A stretch of 64,000 bases of DNA from the NCBI GenBank assembly GCA_947652605.1, contig CANTFG010000240.1:186001-250000 (forward strand), written 5' to 3'. The translations under genes were made by a program, and so were the position numbers. The notes under the pieces were generated by a model. That model saw only the letters and a program-made list of their open reading frames with translations. It was not told where the DNA came from and ran no database searches. The DNA comes from Elmis aenea (taxonomy: Eukaryota; Arthropoda; Insecta; Coleoptera; Elmidae). Shown one piece after another: positions 11,001 to 23,900 of this stretch (the stretch's first letter is position 1; each line of letters begins with the position of its first letter).

Positions 11001-12894
11001 TAAAATTTGAACAAAATCGTATGAGCCGTTTTCGAGAAAAAAATTCAAAATTTTCAAAATTTTTAATTTTTTGAATAACTTTGTAAATAAAATTTCAAAC
11101 TAGTTGAAACAAACGGCAATATACTAAGAAAGTTAAACTCTATAACATGCTGAAATTTGAACAAAATCGTATGAGCCGTTTTCGAGAAAAAAATTCAAAA
11201 TTTTCAAAATTTTTAATTTTTTGAATAACTTTGTAAATTAAAATTCAAACTAGTTGAAACAAACGGCATTATAATAAGAAAATTAAACTCTATTTTATGC
11301 CAAAATTTGAACAAAATGTAACGAGCCGTTTTCGAAAAAAAATTTCAAAATTTTTAATTTTTTGAATAACTTTGTAAATAAAATTTCAAACTAGTTGAAA
11401 CAAACGGCAATATACTAAGAAAGTTAAACTCTATAACATGCTAAAATTTGAACAAAATCGTATGAGCCGTTTTCGAGAAAAAAATTCAAAATTTTCAAAA
11501 TTTTTAATTTTTTGAATAACTTTGTAAATTAAAATTCAAACTAGTTGAAACAAACGGCATTATACTAAGAAAATTAAACTCTATTTTATGCCAAAATTTG
11601 AACAAAATGTAACGAGCCGTTTTCGAAAAAAATTTTCAAAATTTTTAATTTTTTGAATAACTTTGTAAATAAAATTTCAAACTAGTTGAAACAAACGGCA
11701 ATATACTAAGAAAGTTAAACTCTATAACATGCTAAAATTTGAACAAAATCGTATGAGCCGTTTTCGAGAAAAAAATTCAAAATTTTCAAAATTTTTAATT
11801 TTTTGAATAACTTTGTAAATAAAATTTCAAACTAGTTGAAACAAACGGCAATATACTAAGAAAGTTAAACTCTATAACATGCTAAAATTTGAACAAAATC
11901 GTATGAGCCGTTTTCGAGAAAAAAATTCAAAATTTTCAAAATTTTTAATTTTTTGAATAACTTTGTAAATTAAAATTCAAACTAGTTGAAACAAACGGCA
12001 TTATACTAAGAAAATTAAACTCTATTTTATGCTAAAATTTGAACAAAATGTAACGAGCCGTTTTCGAAAAAAAATTTCAAAATTTTTAATTTTTTGAATA
12101 ACTTTGTAAATTAAAATTCAAACTAGTTGACACAAACGGCATTATACTAAGAAAGTTAAACTCTATAACATGCTAAAATTTGAACAAAATGTAACGAGCC
12201 GTTTTCGAGAAAAAAATTCAAAATTTTTAAAATTTTTAATTTTTTGAATAACTTTGTAAATTAAAATTCAAACTAGTTGAAACAAACGGCATTATACTAA
12301 GAAAGTTAAACTCTATAACATGCTAAAATTTGAACAAAATCGTATGAGCCGTTTTCGAGAAAAAAATTCAAAATTTTCAAAATTTTTAATTTTTTGAATA
12401 ACTTTGTAAATTAAAATTCAAACTAGTTGAAACAAACGGCATTATACTAAGAAAGTTAAACTCTATAACATGCTAAAATTTGAACAAAATCGTATGAGCC
12501 GTTTTCGAGAAAAAAATTCAAAATTTTCAAAATTTTTAATTTTTTGAATAACTTTGTAAATTAAAATTCAAACTAGTTGAAACAAACGGCATTATACTAA
12601 GAAAATTAAACTCTATTTTATGCCAAAATTTGAACAAAATGTAACGAGCCGTTTTCGAAAAAAATTTTCAAAATTTTTAATTTTTTGAATAACTTTGTAA
12701 ATAAAATTTCAAACTAGTTGAAACAAACGGCAATATACTAAGAAAGTTAAACTCTATAACATGCTAAAATTTGAACAAAATCGTATGAGCCGTTTTCGAG
12801 AAAAAAATTCAAAATTTTCAAAATTTTTAATTTTTTGAATAACTTTGTAAATAAAATTTCAAACTAGTTGAAACAAACGGCAATATACTAAGAA
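8053..12894 (+). repeat. Left copy of a 4.84 kb segmental duplication (33 monomers)
   Basis: This block matches 29410-34251 monomer for monomer at a constant offset of 21,357 bp. Shared rare markers are ttgacac at 8760 and 12129, cgttatcg at 8981, gagcaaaatc at 9986 and 10277, tgctgaaat at 11151 and the eight-A version of an A monomer at 11281-11421. Differences I noticed are few: ataataag near 11271 here versus atactaag in the partner, and an A to G change at 31525 in the partner. The match breaks outside: 7912-8052 is type A where the partner has D, and 12895-13044 is B where the partner has a B' with caaaaatttc. Confidence 0.9.
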
Positions 12895-13044
12895 AGTTAA
12901 ACTCTATAACATGCTAAAATTTGAACAAAATCGTATGAGCCGTTTTCGAGAAAAAAATTCAAAATTTTCAAAATTTTTAATTTTTTGAATAACTTTGTAA
13001 ATTAAAATTCAAACTAGTTGAAACAAACGGCATTATACTAAGAA
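12454..13044 (+). repeat. B-B-A-B'-B transition to the scrambled zone
   Basis: Two B monomers in direct succession (12304-12453 and 12454-12603) follow the last ttgacac-marked C and D. A-B'-B then closes the A/B/C/D family of the first 13 kb. B-B doublets after C-D recur at 33661, 35725, 37348 and 38230, so this end point resembles the 33-38 kb domain more than the units just to its left. Confidence 0.85.
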
Positions 13045-13185
13045 AATTAAACTCTATTTTATGCCAAAATTTGAACAAAATGTAACGAGCCGTTTTCGAA
13101 AAAAATTTTCAAAATTTTTAATTTTTTGAATAACTTTGTAAATAAAATTTTAAACTAGTTGAAACAAACGGCATTATACTAAGAA
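13045..13185 (+). repeat. A' monomer with ttttaaac tail
   Basis: A type A monomer in which the tail reads aaaattttaaactag and ends cattatac, instead of aaatttcaaac and caatatac. The same variant recurs at 26950-27090 and 27814-27954, in each case preceded by B and followed by A-B. The C to T change plus the tail switch is a compound marker linking the 13 kb boundary to the 864 bp unit 14 kb further on. Confidence 0.88.
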
Positions 13186-13476
13186 AATTAAACTCTATTT
13201 TATGCCAAAATTTGAACAAAATGTAACGAGCCGTTTTCGAAAAAAATTTTCAAAATTTTTAATTTTTTGAATAACTTTGTAAATAAAATTTCAAACTAGT
13301 TGAAACAAACGGCAATATACTAAGAAAGTTAAACTCTATAACATGCTAAAATTTGAACAAAATCGTATGAGCCGTTTTCGAGAAAAAAATTCAAAATTTT
13401 CAAAATTTTTAATTTTTTGAATAACTTTGTAAATTAAAATTCAAACTAGTTGAAACAAACGGCATTATACTAAGAA

Positions 13477-14508
13477 AATTAAACTCTATTTTATGCTAAA
13501 ATTTGAACAAAATGTAACGAGTCGTTTTCGAAAAAAAATTTCAAAATTTTTAATTTTTTGAATAACTTTGTAAATTAAAATTCAAACTAGTTGAAACAAA
13601 CGGCATTATACTAAGAAAGGTAAACTCTATAACATGCTAAAATTTGAACAAAATCGTATGAGCCTTTTTCGAGAAAAAAATTCAACATTTTCAAAATTTT
13701 TAATTTTTTGAATAACTTTGTAAATAAAATTTCAAACTAGTTGAAACAAACGGCAATATACTAAGAAAGTTAAACTCTATAACATGCTAAAATTTGAACA
13801 AAATCGTATGAGCCGTTTTCGAGAAAAAAATTCAAAATTTTCAAAATTTTTAATTTTTTGAATAACTTTGTAAATAAAATTTCAAACTAGTTGAAACAAA
13901 CGGCAATATACTAAGAAAGTTAAACTCTATAACATGCTAAAATTTGAACAAAATCGTATGAGCCGTTTTCGAGAAAAAAATTTAAAATTTTCAAAATTTT
14001 TAATTTTTTGAATAACTTTGTAAATTAAAATTCAAACTAGTTGAAACAAACGGCATTATACTAAGAAAATTAAACTCTATTTTATGCCAAAATTTGAACA
14101 AAATGTAACGAGCCGTTTTCGAAAAAAATTTTCAAAATTTTTAATTTTTTGAATAACTTTGTAAATAAAATTTCAAACTAGTTGAAACAAACGGCAATAT
14201 ACTAAGAAAGTTAAACTCTATAACATGCTAAAATTTGAACAAAATCGTATGAGCCGTTTTCGAGAAAAAAATTCAAAATTTTCAAAATTTTTAATTTTTT
14301 GAATAACTTTGTAAATAAAATTTCAAACTAGTTGAAACAAACGGCAATATACTAAGAAAGTTAAACTCTATAACATGCTAAAATTTGAACAAAATCGTAT
14401 GAGCCGTTTTCGAGAAAAAAATTCAAAATTTTCAAAATTTTTAATTTTTTGAATAACTTTGTAAATTAAAATTCAAACTAGTTGAAACAAACGGCATTAT
14501 ACTAAGAA
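13477..14508 (+). repeat. 1032 bp 7-mer with gagtcg and ggtaaac markers (second copy starts at 14509)
   Basis: The order C(gagtcg)-G(ggt)-B'-B-A-B'-B spans 1032 bp. The next C(gagtcg)-G(ggt)-B'-B-A starts at 14509. The marker ggtaaactc is at 13619 and 14651, exactly 1032 bp apart. The second copy differs in the C spacer (seven A, four T), in an aaaataaac head at about 14800, and then diverges at 15241 where B replaces B'. This is the first appearance of type G and of gagtcg in the window. Confidence 0.88.
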
Positions 14509-16104
14509 AATTAAACTCTATTTTATGCTAAAATTTGAACAAAATGTAACGAGTCGTTTTCGAAAAAAATTTTCAAAATTTTTAATTTTTTGAATAACTT
14601 TGTAAATTAAAATTCAAACTAGTTGAAACAAACGGCATTATACTAAGAAAGGTAAACTCTATAACATGCTAAAATTTGAACAAAATCGTATGAGCCTTTT
14701 TCGAGAAAAAAATTCAACATTTTCAAAATTTTTAATTTTTTGAATAACTTTGTAAATAAAATTTCAAACTAGTTGAAACAAACGGCAATATACTAAGAAA
14801 AATAAACTCTATAACATGCTAAAATTTGAACAAAATCGTATGAGCCGTTTTCGAGAAAAAAATTCAAAATTTTCAAAATTTTTAATTTTTTGAATAACTT
14901 TGTAAATAAAATTTCAAACTAGTTGAAACAAACGGCAATATACTAAGAAAGTTAAACTCTATAACATGCTAAAATTTGAACAAAATCGTATGAGCCGTTT
15001 TCGAGAAAAAAATTCAAAATTTTCAAAATTTTTAATTTTTTGAATAACTTTGTAAATTAAAATTCAAACTAGTTGAAACAAACGGCATTATACTAAGAAA
15101 ATTAAACTCTATTTTATGCCAAAATTTGAACAAAATGTAACGAGCCGTTTTCGAAAAAAATTTTCAAAATTTTTAATTTTTTGAATAACTTTGTAAATAA
15201 AATTTCAAACTAGTTGAAACAAACGGCAATATACTAAGAAAGTTAAACTCTATAACATGCTAAAATTTGAACAAAATCGTATGAGCCGTTTTCGAGAAAA
15301 AAATTCAAAATTTTCAAAATTTTTAATTTTTTGAATAACTTTGTAAATTAAAATTCAAACTAGTTGAAACAAACGGCATTATACTAAGAAAATTAAACTC
15401 TATTTTATGCCAAAATTTGAACAAAATGTAACGAGCCGTTTTCGAAAAAAATTTTCAAAATTTTTAATTTTTTGAATAACTTTGTAAATTAAAATTCAAA
15501 CTAGTTGAAACAAACGGCATTATACTAAGAAAATTAAACTCTATTTTATGCTAAAATTTGAACAAAATCGTATGAGCCGTTTTCGAGAAAAAAATTCAAA
15601 ATTTTCAAAATTTTTAATTTTTTGAATAACTTTGTAAATTAAAATTCAAACTAGTTGAAACAAACGGCATTATACTAAGAAAATTAAACTCTATTTTATG
15701 CCAAAATTTGAACAAAATGTAACGAGCCGTTTTCGAAAAAAATTTTCAAAATTTTTAATTTTTTGAATAACTTTGTAAATTAAAATTCAAACTAGTTGAA
15801 ACAAACGGCATTATACTAAGAAAATTAAACTCTATTTTATGCTAAAATTTGAACAAAATGTAACGAGCCGTTTTCGAAAAAAATTTTCAAAATTTTTAAT
15901 TTTTTGAATAATTTTGTAAATTAAAATTCAAACTAGTTGAAACAAACGGCATTATACTAAGAAAGTTAAACTCTATAACATGCTAAAATTTGAACAAAAT
16001 GTAACGAGCCGTTTTCGAAAAAAATTTTTAAAATTTTTAATTTTTTGAATAACTTTGTAAATTAAAATTCAAACTAGTTGAAACAAACGGCATTATACTA
16101 AGAA

Positions 16105-16246
16105 AGTTAAACTCTATAACATGCTAAAATTTGAACAAAATGTAACGAGCCGTTTTCGAAAAAAAATTTTCAAAATTTTTAATTTTTTGAATAACTTTGT
16201 AAATAAAATTTCAAACTAGTTGAAACAAACGGCAATATACTAAGAA
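16105..16246 (+). repeat. 142 bp monomer (one-base longer spacer)
   Basis: This monomer has the Q head, gtaacgag, then eight A followed by four T in the spacer, where the short types have either eight A and three T or seven A and four T. It is therefore 142 bp rather than 141. The tail is E. It is a single occurrence in this window, reading as a one-base homopolymer slip or as a junction between C-type and A-type spacers. Confidence 0.8.
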
Positions 16247-16687
16247 AGTTAAACTCTATAACATGCTAAAATTTGAACAAAATCGTATGAGCCGTTTTCG
16301 AGAAAAAAATTCAAAATTTTCAAAATTTTTAATTTTTTGAATAACTTTGTAAATTAAAATTCAAACTAGTTGAAACAAACGGCATTATACTAAGAAAATT
16401 AAACTCTATTTTATGCCAAAATTTGAACAAAATGTAACGAGCCGTTTTCGAAAAAAATTTTCAAAATTTTTAATTTTTTGAATAACTTTGTAAATTAAAA
16501 TTCAAACTAGTTGAAACAAACGGCATTACACTAAGAAAATTAAACTCTATTTTATGCTAAAATTTGAACAAAATCGTATGAGCCTTTTTCGAGAAAAAAA
16601 TTCAACATTTTCAAAATTTTTAATTTTTTGAATAACTTTGTAAATAAAATTTCAAACTAGTTGAAACAAACGGCAATATACTAAGAA

Positions 16688-16837
16688 AGTTAAACTCTAT
16701 AACATGCTAAAATTTGAACAAAATCGTATGAGCCGTTTTCGAGAAAAAAATTCAAAATTTTTAAAATTTTTAATTTTTTGAATAACTTTGTAAATTAAAA
16801 TTCAAACTAGTTGAAACAAACGGCATTATACTAAGAA
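16688..16837 (+). repeat. Type Db monomer (B/D hybrid, exemplar)
   Basis: A 150 bp monomer with a B-type Q head and cgtatgag joined to a D-type spacer (ttttaaaattttt) and tail F. The same hybrid recurs at 25477-25626, 58928-59077 and 63045-63194. The exchange point lies in the conserved box, where B and D are identical. It is one of several products of exchange between monomer classes in the G-containing domains. Confidence 0.88.
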
Positions 16838-16987
16838 AGTTAAACTCTATAACATGCTAAAATTTGAACAAAATCGTATGAGCCTTTTTCGAGAAAAAAA
16901 TTCAACATTTTCAAAATTTTTAATTTTTTGAATAACTTTGTAAATAAAATTTCAAACTAGTTGAAACAAACGGCAATATACTAAGAA

Positions 16988-18600
16988 AGTTAAACTCTAT
17001 AACATGCTAAAATTTGAACAAAATCGTATGAGCCGTTTTCGAGAAAAAAATTCAAAATTTTCAAAATTTTTAATTTTTTGAATAACTTTGTAAATTAAAA
17101 TTCAAACTAGTTGAAACAAACATCATTATACTAAGAAAATTAAACTCTATTTTATGCCAAAATTTGAACAAAATGTAACGAGCCGTTTTCGAAAAAAATT
17201 TTCAAAATTTTTAATTTTTTGAATAACTTTGTAAATTAAAATTCAAACTAGTTGAAACAAACGGCATTATACTAAGAAAATTAAACTCTATTTTATGCTA
17301 AAATTTGAACAAAATGTAACGAGCCGTTTTCGAAAAAAATTTTCAAAATTTTTAATTTTTTGAATAACTTTGTAAATTAAAATTCAAACTAGTTGAAACA
17401 AACGGCATTATACTAAGAAAGTTAAACTCTATAACATGCTAAAATTTGAACAAAATCGTATGAGCCGTTTTCGAGAAAAAAATTCAAAATTTTCAAAATT
17501 TTTAATTTTTTGAATAACTTTGTAAATTAAAATTCAAACTAGTTGAAACAAACGGCATTACACTAAGAAAATTAAACTCTATTTTATGCTAAAATTTGAA
17601 CAAAATCGTATGAGCCTTTTTCGAGAAAAAAATTCAACATTTTCAAAATTTTTAATTTTTTGAATAACTTTGTAAATAAAATTTCAAACTAGTTGAAACA
17701 AACGGCAATATACTAAGAAAGTTAAACTCTATAACATGCTAAAATTTGAACAAAATCGTATGAGCCGTTTTCGAGAAAAAAATTCAAAATTTTCAAAATT
17801 TTTAATTTTTTGAATAACTTTGTAAATAAAATTTCAAACTAGTTGAAACAAACGGCAATATACTAAGAAAGTTAAACTCTATAACATGCTAAAATTTGAA
17901 CAAAATCGTATGAGCCGTTTTCGAGAAAAAAATTCAAAATTTTCAAAATTTTTAATTTTTTGAATAACTTTGTAAATTAAAATTCAAACTAGTTGAAACA
18001 AACGGCATTATACTAAGAAAATTAAACTCTATTTTATGCTAAAATTTGAACAAAATGTAACGAGTCGTTTTCGAAAAAAAATTTCAAAATTTTTAATTTT
18101 TTGAATAACTTTGTAAATTAAAATTCAAACTAGTTGAAACAAACGGCATTATACTAAGAAAATTAAACTCTATAACATGCTAAAATTTGAACAAAATCGT
18201 ATGAGCCTTTTTCGAGAAAAAAATTCAAAATTTTTAAAATTTTTAATTTTTTGAATAACTTTGTAAATTAAAATTCAAACTAGTTGAAACAAACGGCATT
18301 ATACTAAGAAAGTTAAACTCTATAACATGCTAAAATTTGAACAAAATCGTATGAGCCTTTTTCGAGAAAAAAATTCAACATTTTCAAAATTTTTAATTTT
18401 TTGAATAACTTTGTAAATTAAAATTCAAACTAGTTGAAACAAACGGCATTATACTAAGAAAATTAAACTCTATTTTACGCCAAAATTTGAACAAAATGTA
18501 ACGAGCCGTTTTCGAAAAAAATTTTCAAAATTTTTAATTTTTTGAATAACTTTGTAAATAAAATTTCAAACTAGTTGAAACACACGGCAATATACTAAGA
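16988..18600 (+). repeat. Left copy of the 1606 bp offset duplication
   Basis: Order: B ending catcatt (16988-17137), At, Cm, B ending cattacac, P-headed G, B', B, C(gagtcg), a hybrid (18161-18310), G, then an A with tacgcc and cacacgg. The block from 17138 to about 18400 recurs at 18744 to about 20000 with a constant offset of 1606 bp. The markers catcatt (17121 to 18727) and cattacac (17556 to 19162) both confirm it. The hybrid at 18161 carries the odd head aattaaactctataacatgct, P-type start and Q-type end. Confidence 0.87.
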
Positions 18601-18601
18601 A

Positions 18602-18743
18602 AGTTAAACTCTATAACATGCTAAAATTTGAACAAAATCGTATGAGCCGTTTTCGAGAAAAAAATTCAAAATTTTCAAAATTTTTAATTTTTTGAATAAC
18701 TTGTTGAAATAACTAGTTGAAACAAACATCATTATACTAAGAA
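18602..18743 (+). repeat. B monomer with an 8 bp net deletion at a duplication junction
   Basis: Positions 18701-18712 read ttgttgaaataa where a normal B has tttgtaaattaaaattcaaa, leaving a 142 bp monomer. The ACTAGT landmark and the rest are intact. The monomer ends catcatt, as does its counterpart at 16988-17137, and lies exactly where the 1606 bp offset duplication begins. The changed segment contains a displaced ttgaaa, also present just downstream in ctagttgaaac, so it looks like a microhomology or template-switch scar rather than a simple point deletion. Confidence 0.85.
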
Positions 18744-20066
18744 AATTAAACTCTATTTTATGCCAAAATTTGAACAAAATGTAACGAGCCGTTTTCGAAA
18801 AAAATTTTCAAAATTTTTAATTTTTTGAATAACTTTGTAAATTAAAATTCAAACTAGTTGAAACAAACGGCATTATACTAAGAAAATTAAACTCTATTTT
18901 ATGCTAAAATTTGAACAAAATGTAACGAGCCGTTTTCGAAAAAAATTTTCAAAATTTTTAATTTTTTGAATAACTTTGTAAATTAAAATTCAAACTAGTT
19001 GAAACAAACGGCATTATACTAAGAAAGTTAAACTCTATAACATGCTAAAATTTGAACAAAATCGTATGAGCCGTTTTCGAGAAAAAAATTCAAAATTTTC
19101 AAAATTTTTAATTTTTTGAATAACTTTGTAAATTAAAATTCAAACTAGTTGAAACAAACGGCATTACACTAAGAAAATTAAACTCTATTTTATGCTAAAA
19201 TTTGAACAAAATCGTATGAGCCTTTTTCGAGAAAAAAATTCAACATTTTCAAAATTTTTAATTTTTTGAATAACTTTGTAAATAAAATTTCAAACTAGTT
19301 GAAACAAACGGCAATATACTAAGAAAGTTAAACTCTATAACATGCTAAAATTTGAACAAAATCGTATGAGCCGTTTTCGAGAAAAAAATTCAAAATTTTC
19401 AAAATTTTTAATTTTTTGAATAACTTTGTAAATAAAATTTCAAACTAGTTGAAACAAACGGCAATATACTAAGAAAGTTAAACTCTATAACATGCTAAAA
19501 TTTGAACAAAATCGTATGAGCCGTTTTCGAGAAAAAAATTCAAAATTTTCAAAATTTTTAATTTTTTGAATAACTTTGTAAATTAAAATTCAAACTAGTT
19601 GAAACAAACGGCATTATACTAAGAAAATTAAACTCTATTTTATGCTAAAATTTGAACAAAATGTAACGAGTCGTTTTCGAAAAAAAATTTCAAAATTTTT
19701 AATTTTTTGAATAACTTTGTAAATTAAAATTCAAACTAGTTGAAACAAACGGCATTATACTAAGAAAATTAAACTCTATAACATGCTAAAATTTGAACAA
19801 AATCGTATGAGCCTTTTTCGAGAAAAAAATTCAAAATTTTTAAAATTTTTAATTTTTTGAATAACTTTGTAAATTAAAATTCAAACTAGTTGAAACAAAC
19901 GGCATTATACTAAGAAAGTTAAACTCTATAACATGCTAAAATTTGAACAAAATCGTATGAGCCTTTTTCGAGAAAAAAATTCAACATTTTCAAAATTTTT
20001 AATTTTTTGAATAACTTTGTAAATAAAATTTCAAACTAGTTGAAACAAACGGCAATATACTAAGAA
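18744..20066 (+). repeat. Right copy of the 1606 bp offset duplication
   Basis: At, Cm, B(cattacac), P-headed G, B', B, C(gagtcg), hybrid (19767-19916) and G repeat the order of 17138-18460. The match ends in the last G (19917-20066), which has tail E while its counterpart at 18311-18460 has tail F. What follows also differs: a shortened B here, a tacgcc-type A there. Confidence 0.87.
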
Positions 20067-20211
20067 AGTTAAACTCTATAACATGCTAAAATTTGAACAA
20101 AATCGTATGAGCCGTTTTCGAGAAAAAAATTCAAAATTTTCAAAATTTTTAATTTTTTGAATAACTTTGTAAAATTCAAACTAGTTGAAACAAACGGCAT
20201 TATACTAAGAA
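20067..20211 (+). repeat. 145 bp B monomer (5 bp deletion)
   Basis: A B monomer in which the tail reads ctttgtaaaattcaaac where the normal sequence is ctttgtaaattaaaattcaaac, a 5 bp loss near 20171. It is the only monomer of this length I found. It sits directly after the right end of the 1606 bp offset duplication, so two irregular monomers bracket that block. Confidence 0.85.
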
Positions 20212-20511
20212 AGTTAAACTCTATAACATGCTAAAATTTGAACAAAATCGTATGAGCCGTTTTCGAGAAAAAAATTCAAAATTTTCAAAATTTTTAATTT
20301 TTTGAATAACTTTGTAAATAAAATTTCAAACTAGTTGAAACAAACGGCAATATACTAAGAAAGTTAAACTCTATAACATGCTAAAATTTGAACAAAATCG
20401 TATGAGCCGTTTTCGAGAAAAAAATTCAAAATTTTCAAAATTTTTAATTTTTTGAATAACTTTGTAAATTAAAATTCAAACTAGTTGAAACAAACGGCAT
20501 TATACTAAGAA

Positions 20512-20943
20512 AATTAAACTCTATTTTACGCCAAAATTTGAACAAAATGTAACGAGCCGTTTTCGAAAAAAATTTTCAAAATTTTTAATTTTTTGAATAA
20601 CTTTGTAAATAAAATTTCAAACTAGTTGAAACACACGGCAATATACTAAGAAAGTTAAACTCTATAACATGCTAAAATTTGAACAAAATCGTATGAGCCG
20701 TTTTCGAGAAAAAAATTCAAAATTTTCAAAAATTTTAATTTTTTGAATAACTTTGTAAATTAAAATTCAAACTAGTTGAAACAAACGGCATTATACTAAG
20801 AAAGTTAAACTCTATAACATGCTAAAATTTGAACAAAATGTAACGAGCCGTTTTCGAAAAAAATTTTCAAAATTTTTAATTTTTTGAATAACTTTGTAAA
20901 TAAAATTTCAAACTAGTTGAAACACACGGCAATATACTAAGAA
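20512..20943 (+). repeat. tacgcc/cacacgg A monomers entering the 1605 bp HOR
   Basis: The A monomer at 20512-20652 has tacgcc for tatgcc in the head and cacacgg for caaacgg in the tail. The B at 20653-20802 has caaaaatttt in the spacer. The 141 bp monomer at 20803-20943 pairs a Q head with an A body and the same cacacgg tail. The pair tacgcc plus cacacgg is confined to 18.46-24.9 kb (also 18461, 21967, 23572, 24304, 24745), marking a strictly local sub-family. Confidence 0.87.
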
Positions 20944-23900
20944 AGTTAAACTCTATAACATGCTAAAATTTGAACAAAATCGTATGAGCCGTTTTCGAGA
21001 AAAAAATTCAAAATTTTCAAAATTTTTAATTTTTTGAATAACTTTGTAAATTAAAATTCAAACTAGTTGAAACAAACGGCATTATACTAAGAAAGTTAAA
21101 CTCTATAACATGCTAAAATTTGAACAAAATGTAACGAGCCGTTTTCGAAAAAAAATTTTAAAATTTTTAATTTTTTGAATAACTTTGTAAATTAAAATTC
21201 AAACTAGTTGAAACAAACGGCATTATACTAAGAAAGTTAAACTCTATAACATGCTAAAATTTGAACAAAATCGTATGAGCCGGTTTCGAGAAAAAAATTC
21301 AAAATTTTCAAAATTTTTAATTTTTTGAATAACTTTGTAAATAAAATTTCAAACTAGTTGAAACAAACGGCATTACACTAAGAAAATTAAACTCTATTTT
21401 ATGCTAAAATTTGAACAAAATGTAACGAGCCGTTTTCGAAAAAAATTTTCAAAATTTTTAATTTTTTGAATAACTTTGTAAATTAAAATTCAAACTAGTT
21501 GAAACAAACGGCATTATACTAAGAAAGTTAAACTCTATAACATGCTAAAATTTGAACAAAATGTAACGAGCCGTTTTCAAAAAAAAATTTTAAAATTTTT
21601 AATTTTTTGAATAACTTTGTAAATTAAAATTCAAACTAGTTGAAACAAACGGCATTATACTAAGAAAGTTAAACTCTATAACATGCTAAAATTTGAACAA
21701 AATCGTATGAGCCGTTTTCGAGAAAAAAATTCAAAATTTTCAAAATTTTTAATTTTTTGAATAACTTTGTAAATAAAATTTCAAACTAGTTGAAACAAAC
21801 GGCAATATACTAAGAAAGTTAAACTCTATAACATGCTAAAATTTGAACAAAATCGTATGAGCCGTTTTCGAGAAAAAAATTCAAAATTTTCAAAATTTTT
21901 AATTTTTTGAATAACTTTGTAAATTAAAATTCAAACTAGTTGAAACTAACGGCATTATACTAAGAAAATTAAACTCTATTTTACGCCAAAATTTGAACAA
22001 AATGTAACGAGCCGTTTTCGAAAAAAATTTTCAAAATTTTTAATTTTTTGAATAACTTTGTAAATAAAATTTCAAACTAGTTGAAACACACGGCAATATA
22101 CTAAGAAAGTTAAACTCTATAACATGCTAAAATTTGAACAAAATCGTATGAGCCGTTTTCGAGAAAAAAATTCAAAATTTTCAAAATTTTTAATTTTTTG
22201 AATAACTTTGTAAATTAAAATTCAAACTAGTTGAAACAAACGGCATTATACTAAGAAAGTTAGACTCTATAACATGCTAAAATTTGAACAAAATGTAACG
22301 AGCCGTTTTCGAAAAAAAATTTTAAAATTTTTAATTTTTTGAATAACTTTGTAAATTAAAATTCAAACTAGTTGAAACAAACGGCATTATACTAAGAAAG
22401 TTAAACTCTATAACATGCTAAAATTTGAACAAAATCGTATGAGCCGTTTTCGAGAAAAAAATTCAAAATTTTCAAAATTTTTAATTTTTTGAATAACTTT
22501 GTAAATAAAATTTCAAACTAGTTGAAACACACGGCAATATACTAAGAAAGTTAAACTCTATAACATGCTAAAATTTGAACAAAATCGTATGAGCCGTTTT
22601 CGAGAAAAAAATTCAAAATTTTCAAAATTTTTAATTTTTTGAATAACTTTGTAAATTAAAATTCAAACTAGTTGAAACAAACGGCATTATACTAAGAAAG
22701 TTAAACTCTATAACATGCTAAAATTTGAACAAAATGTAACGAGCCGTTTTCGAAAAAAAATTTTAAAATTTTTAATTTTTTGAATAACTTTGTAAATTAA
22801 AATTCAAACTAGTTGAAACAAACGGCATTATACTAAGAAAGTTAAACTCTATAACATGCTAAAATTTGAACAAAATCGTATGAGCCGGTTTCGAGAAAAA
22901 AATTCAAAATTTTCAAAATTTTTAATTTTTTGAATAACTTTGTAAATAAAATTTCAAACTAGTTGAAACAAACGGCATTACACTAAGAAAATTAAACTCT
23001 ATTTTATGCTAAAATTTGAACAAAATGTAACGAGCCGTTTTCGAAAAAAATTTTCAAAATTTTTAATTTTTTGAATAACTTTGTAAATTAAAATTCAAAC
23101 TAGTTGAAACAAACGGCATTATACTAAGAAAGTTAAACTCTATAACATGCTAAAATTTGAACAAAATGTAACGAGCCGTTTTCAAAAAAAAATTTTAAAA
23201 TTTTTAATTTTTTGAATAACTTTGTAAATTAAAATTCAAACTAGTTGAAACAAACGGCATTATACTAAGAAAGTTAAACTCTATAACATGCTAAAATTTG
23301 AACAAAATCGTATGAGCCGTTTTCGAGAAAAAAATTCAAAATTTTCAAAATTTTTAATTTTTTGAATAACTTTGTAAATAAAATTTCAAACTAGTTGAAA
23401 CAAACGGCAATATACTAAGAAAGTTAAACTCTATAACATGCTAAAATTTGAACAAAATCGTATGAGCCGTTTTCGAGAAAAAAATTCAAAATTTTCAAAA
23501 TTTTTAATTTTTTGAATAACTTTGTAAATTAAAATTCAAACTAGTTGAAACTAACGGCATTATACTAAGAAAATTAAACTCTATTTTACGCCAAAATTTG
23601 AACAAAATGTAACGAGCCGTTTTCGAAAAAAATTTTCAAAATTTTTAATTTTTTGAATAACTTTGTAAATAAAATTTCAAACTAGTTGAAACACACGGCA
23701 ATATACTAAGAAAGTTAAACTCTATAACATGCTAAAATTTGAACAAAATCGTATGAGCCGTTTTCGAGAAAAAAATTCAAAATTTTCAAAATTTTTAATT
23801 TTTTGAATAACTTTGTAAATTAAAATTCAAACTAGTTGAAACAAACGGCATTATACTAAGAAAGTTAGACTCTATAACATGCTAAAATTTGAACAAAATG

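Larger units (their letters stand above)
15391..16987 (+). repeat. Scrambled zone of chimeric monomers
   Basis: The order loses regularity here. At (15391) is followed by a chimera with a P head on a B body (15532-15681), At, Cm, a short Ds-like monomer (15964-16104), and a 142 bp monomer with Q head, gtaacgag and eight A plus four T (16105-16246). B, At ending cattacac (16397-16537), a P-headed G (16538-16687), Db and G follow. Each chimera joins parts of two standard types at a place where they are identical, as expected from exchange or conversion between neighbours. No part is non-satellite. Confidence 0.85.

Noticed and set aside
21371..22989. The cattacac markers at 16524 and 17556 (1032 bp apart) looked like a further HOR unit.
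   Set aside because: The two lie in different monomer types (At and B) and only the following P-headed G matches. The order then diverges, so it is not a duplicated unit, unlike the 1606 and 1605 bp pairs.
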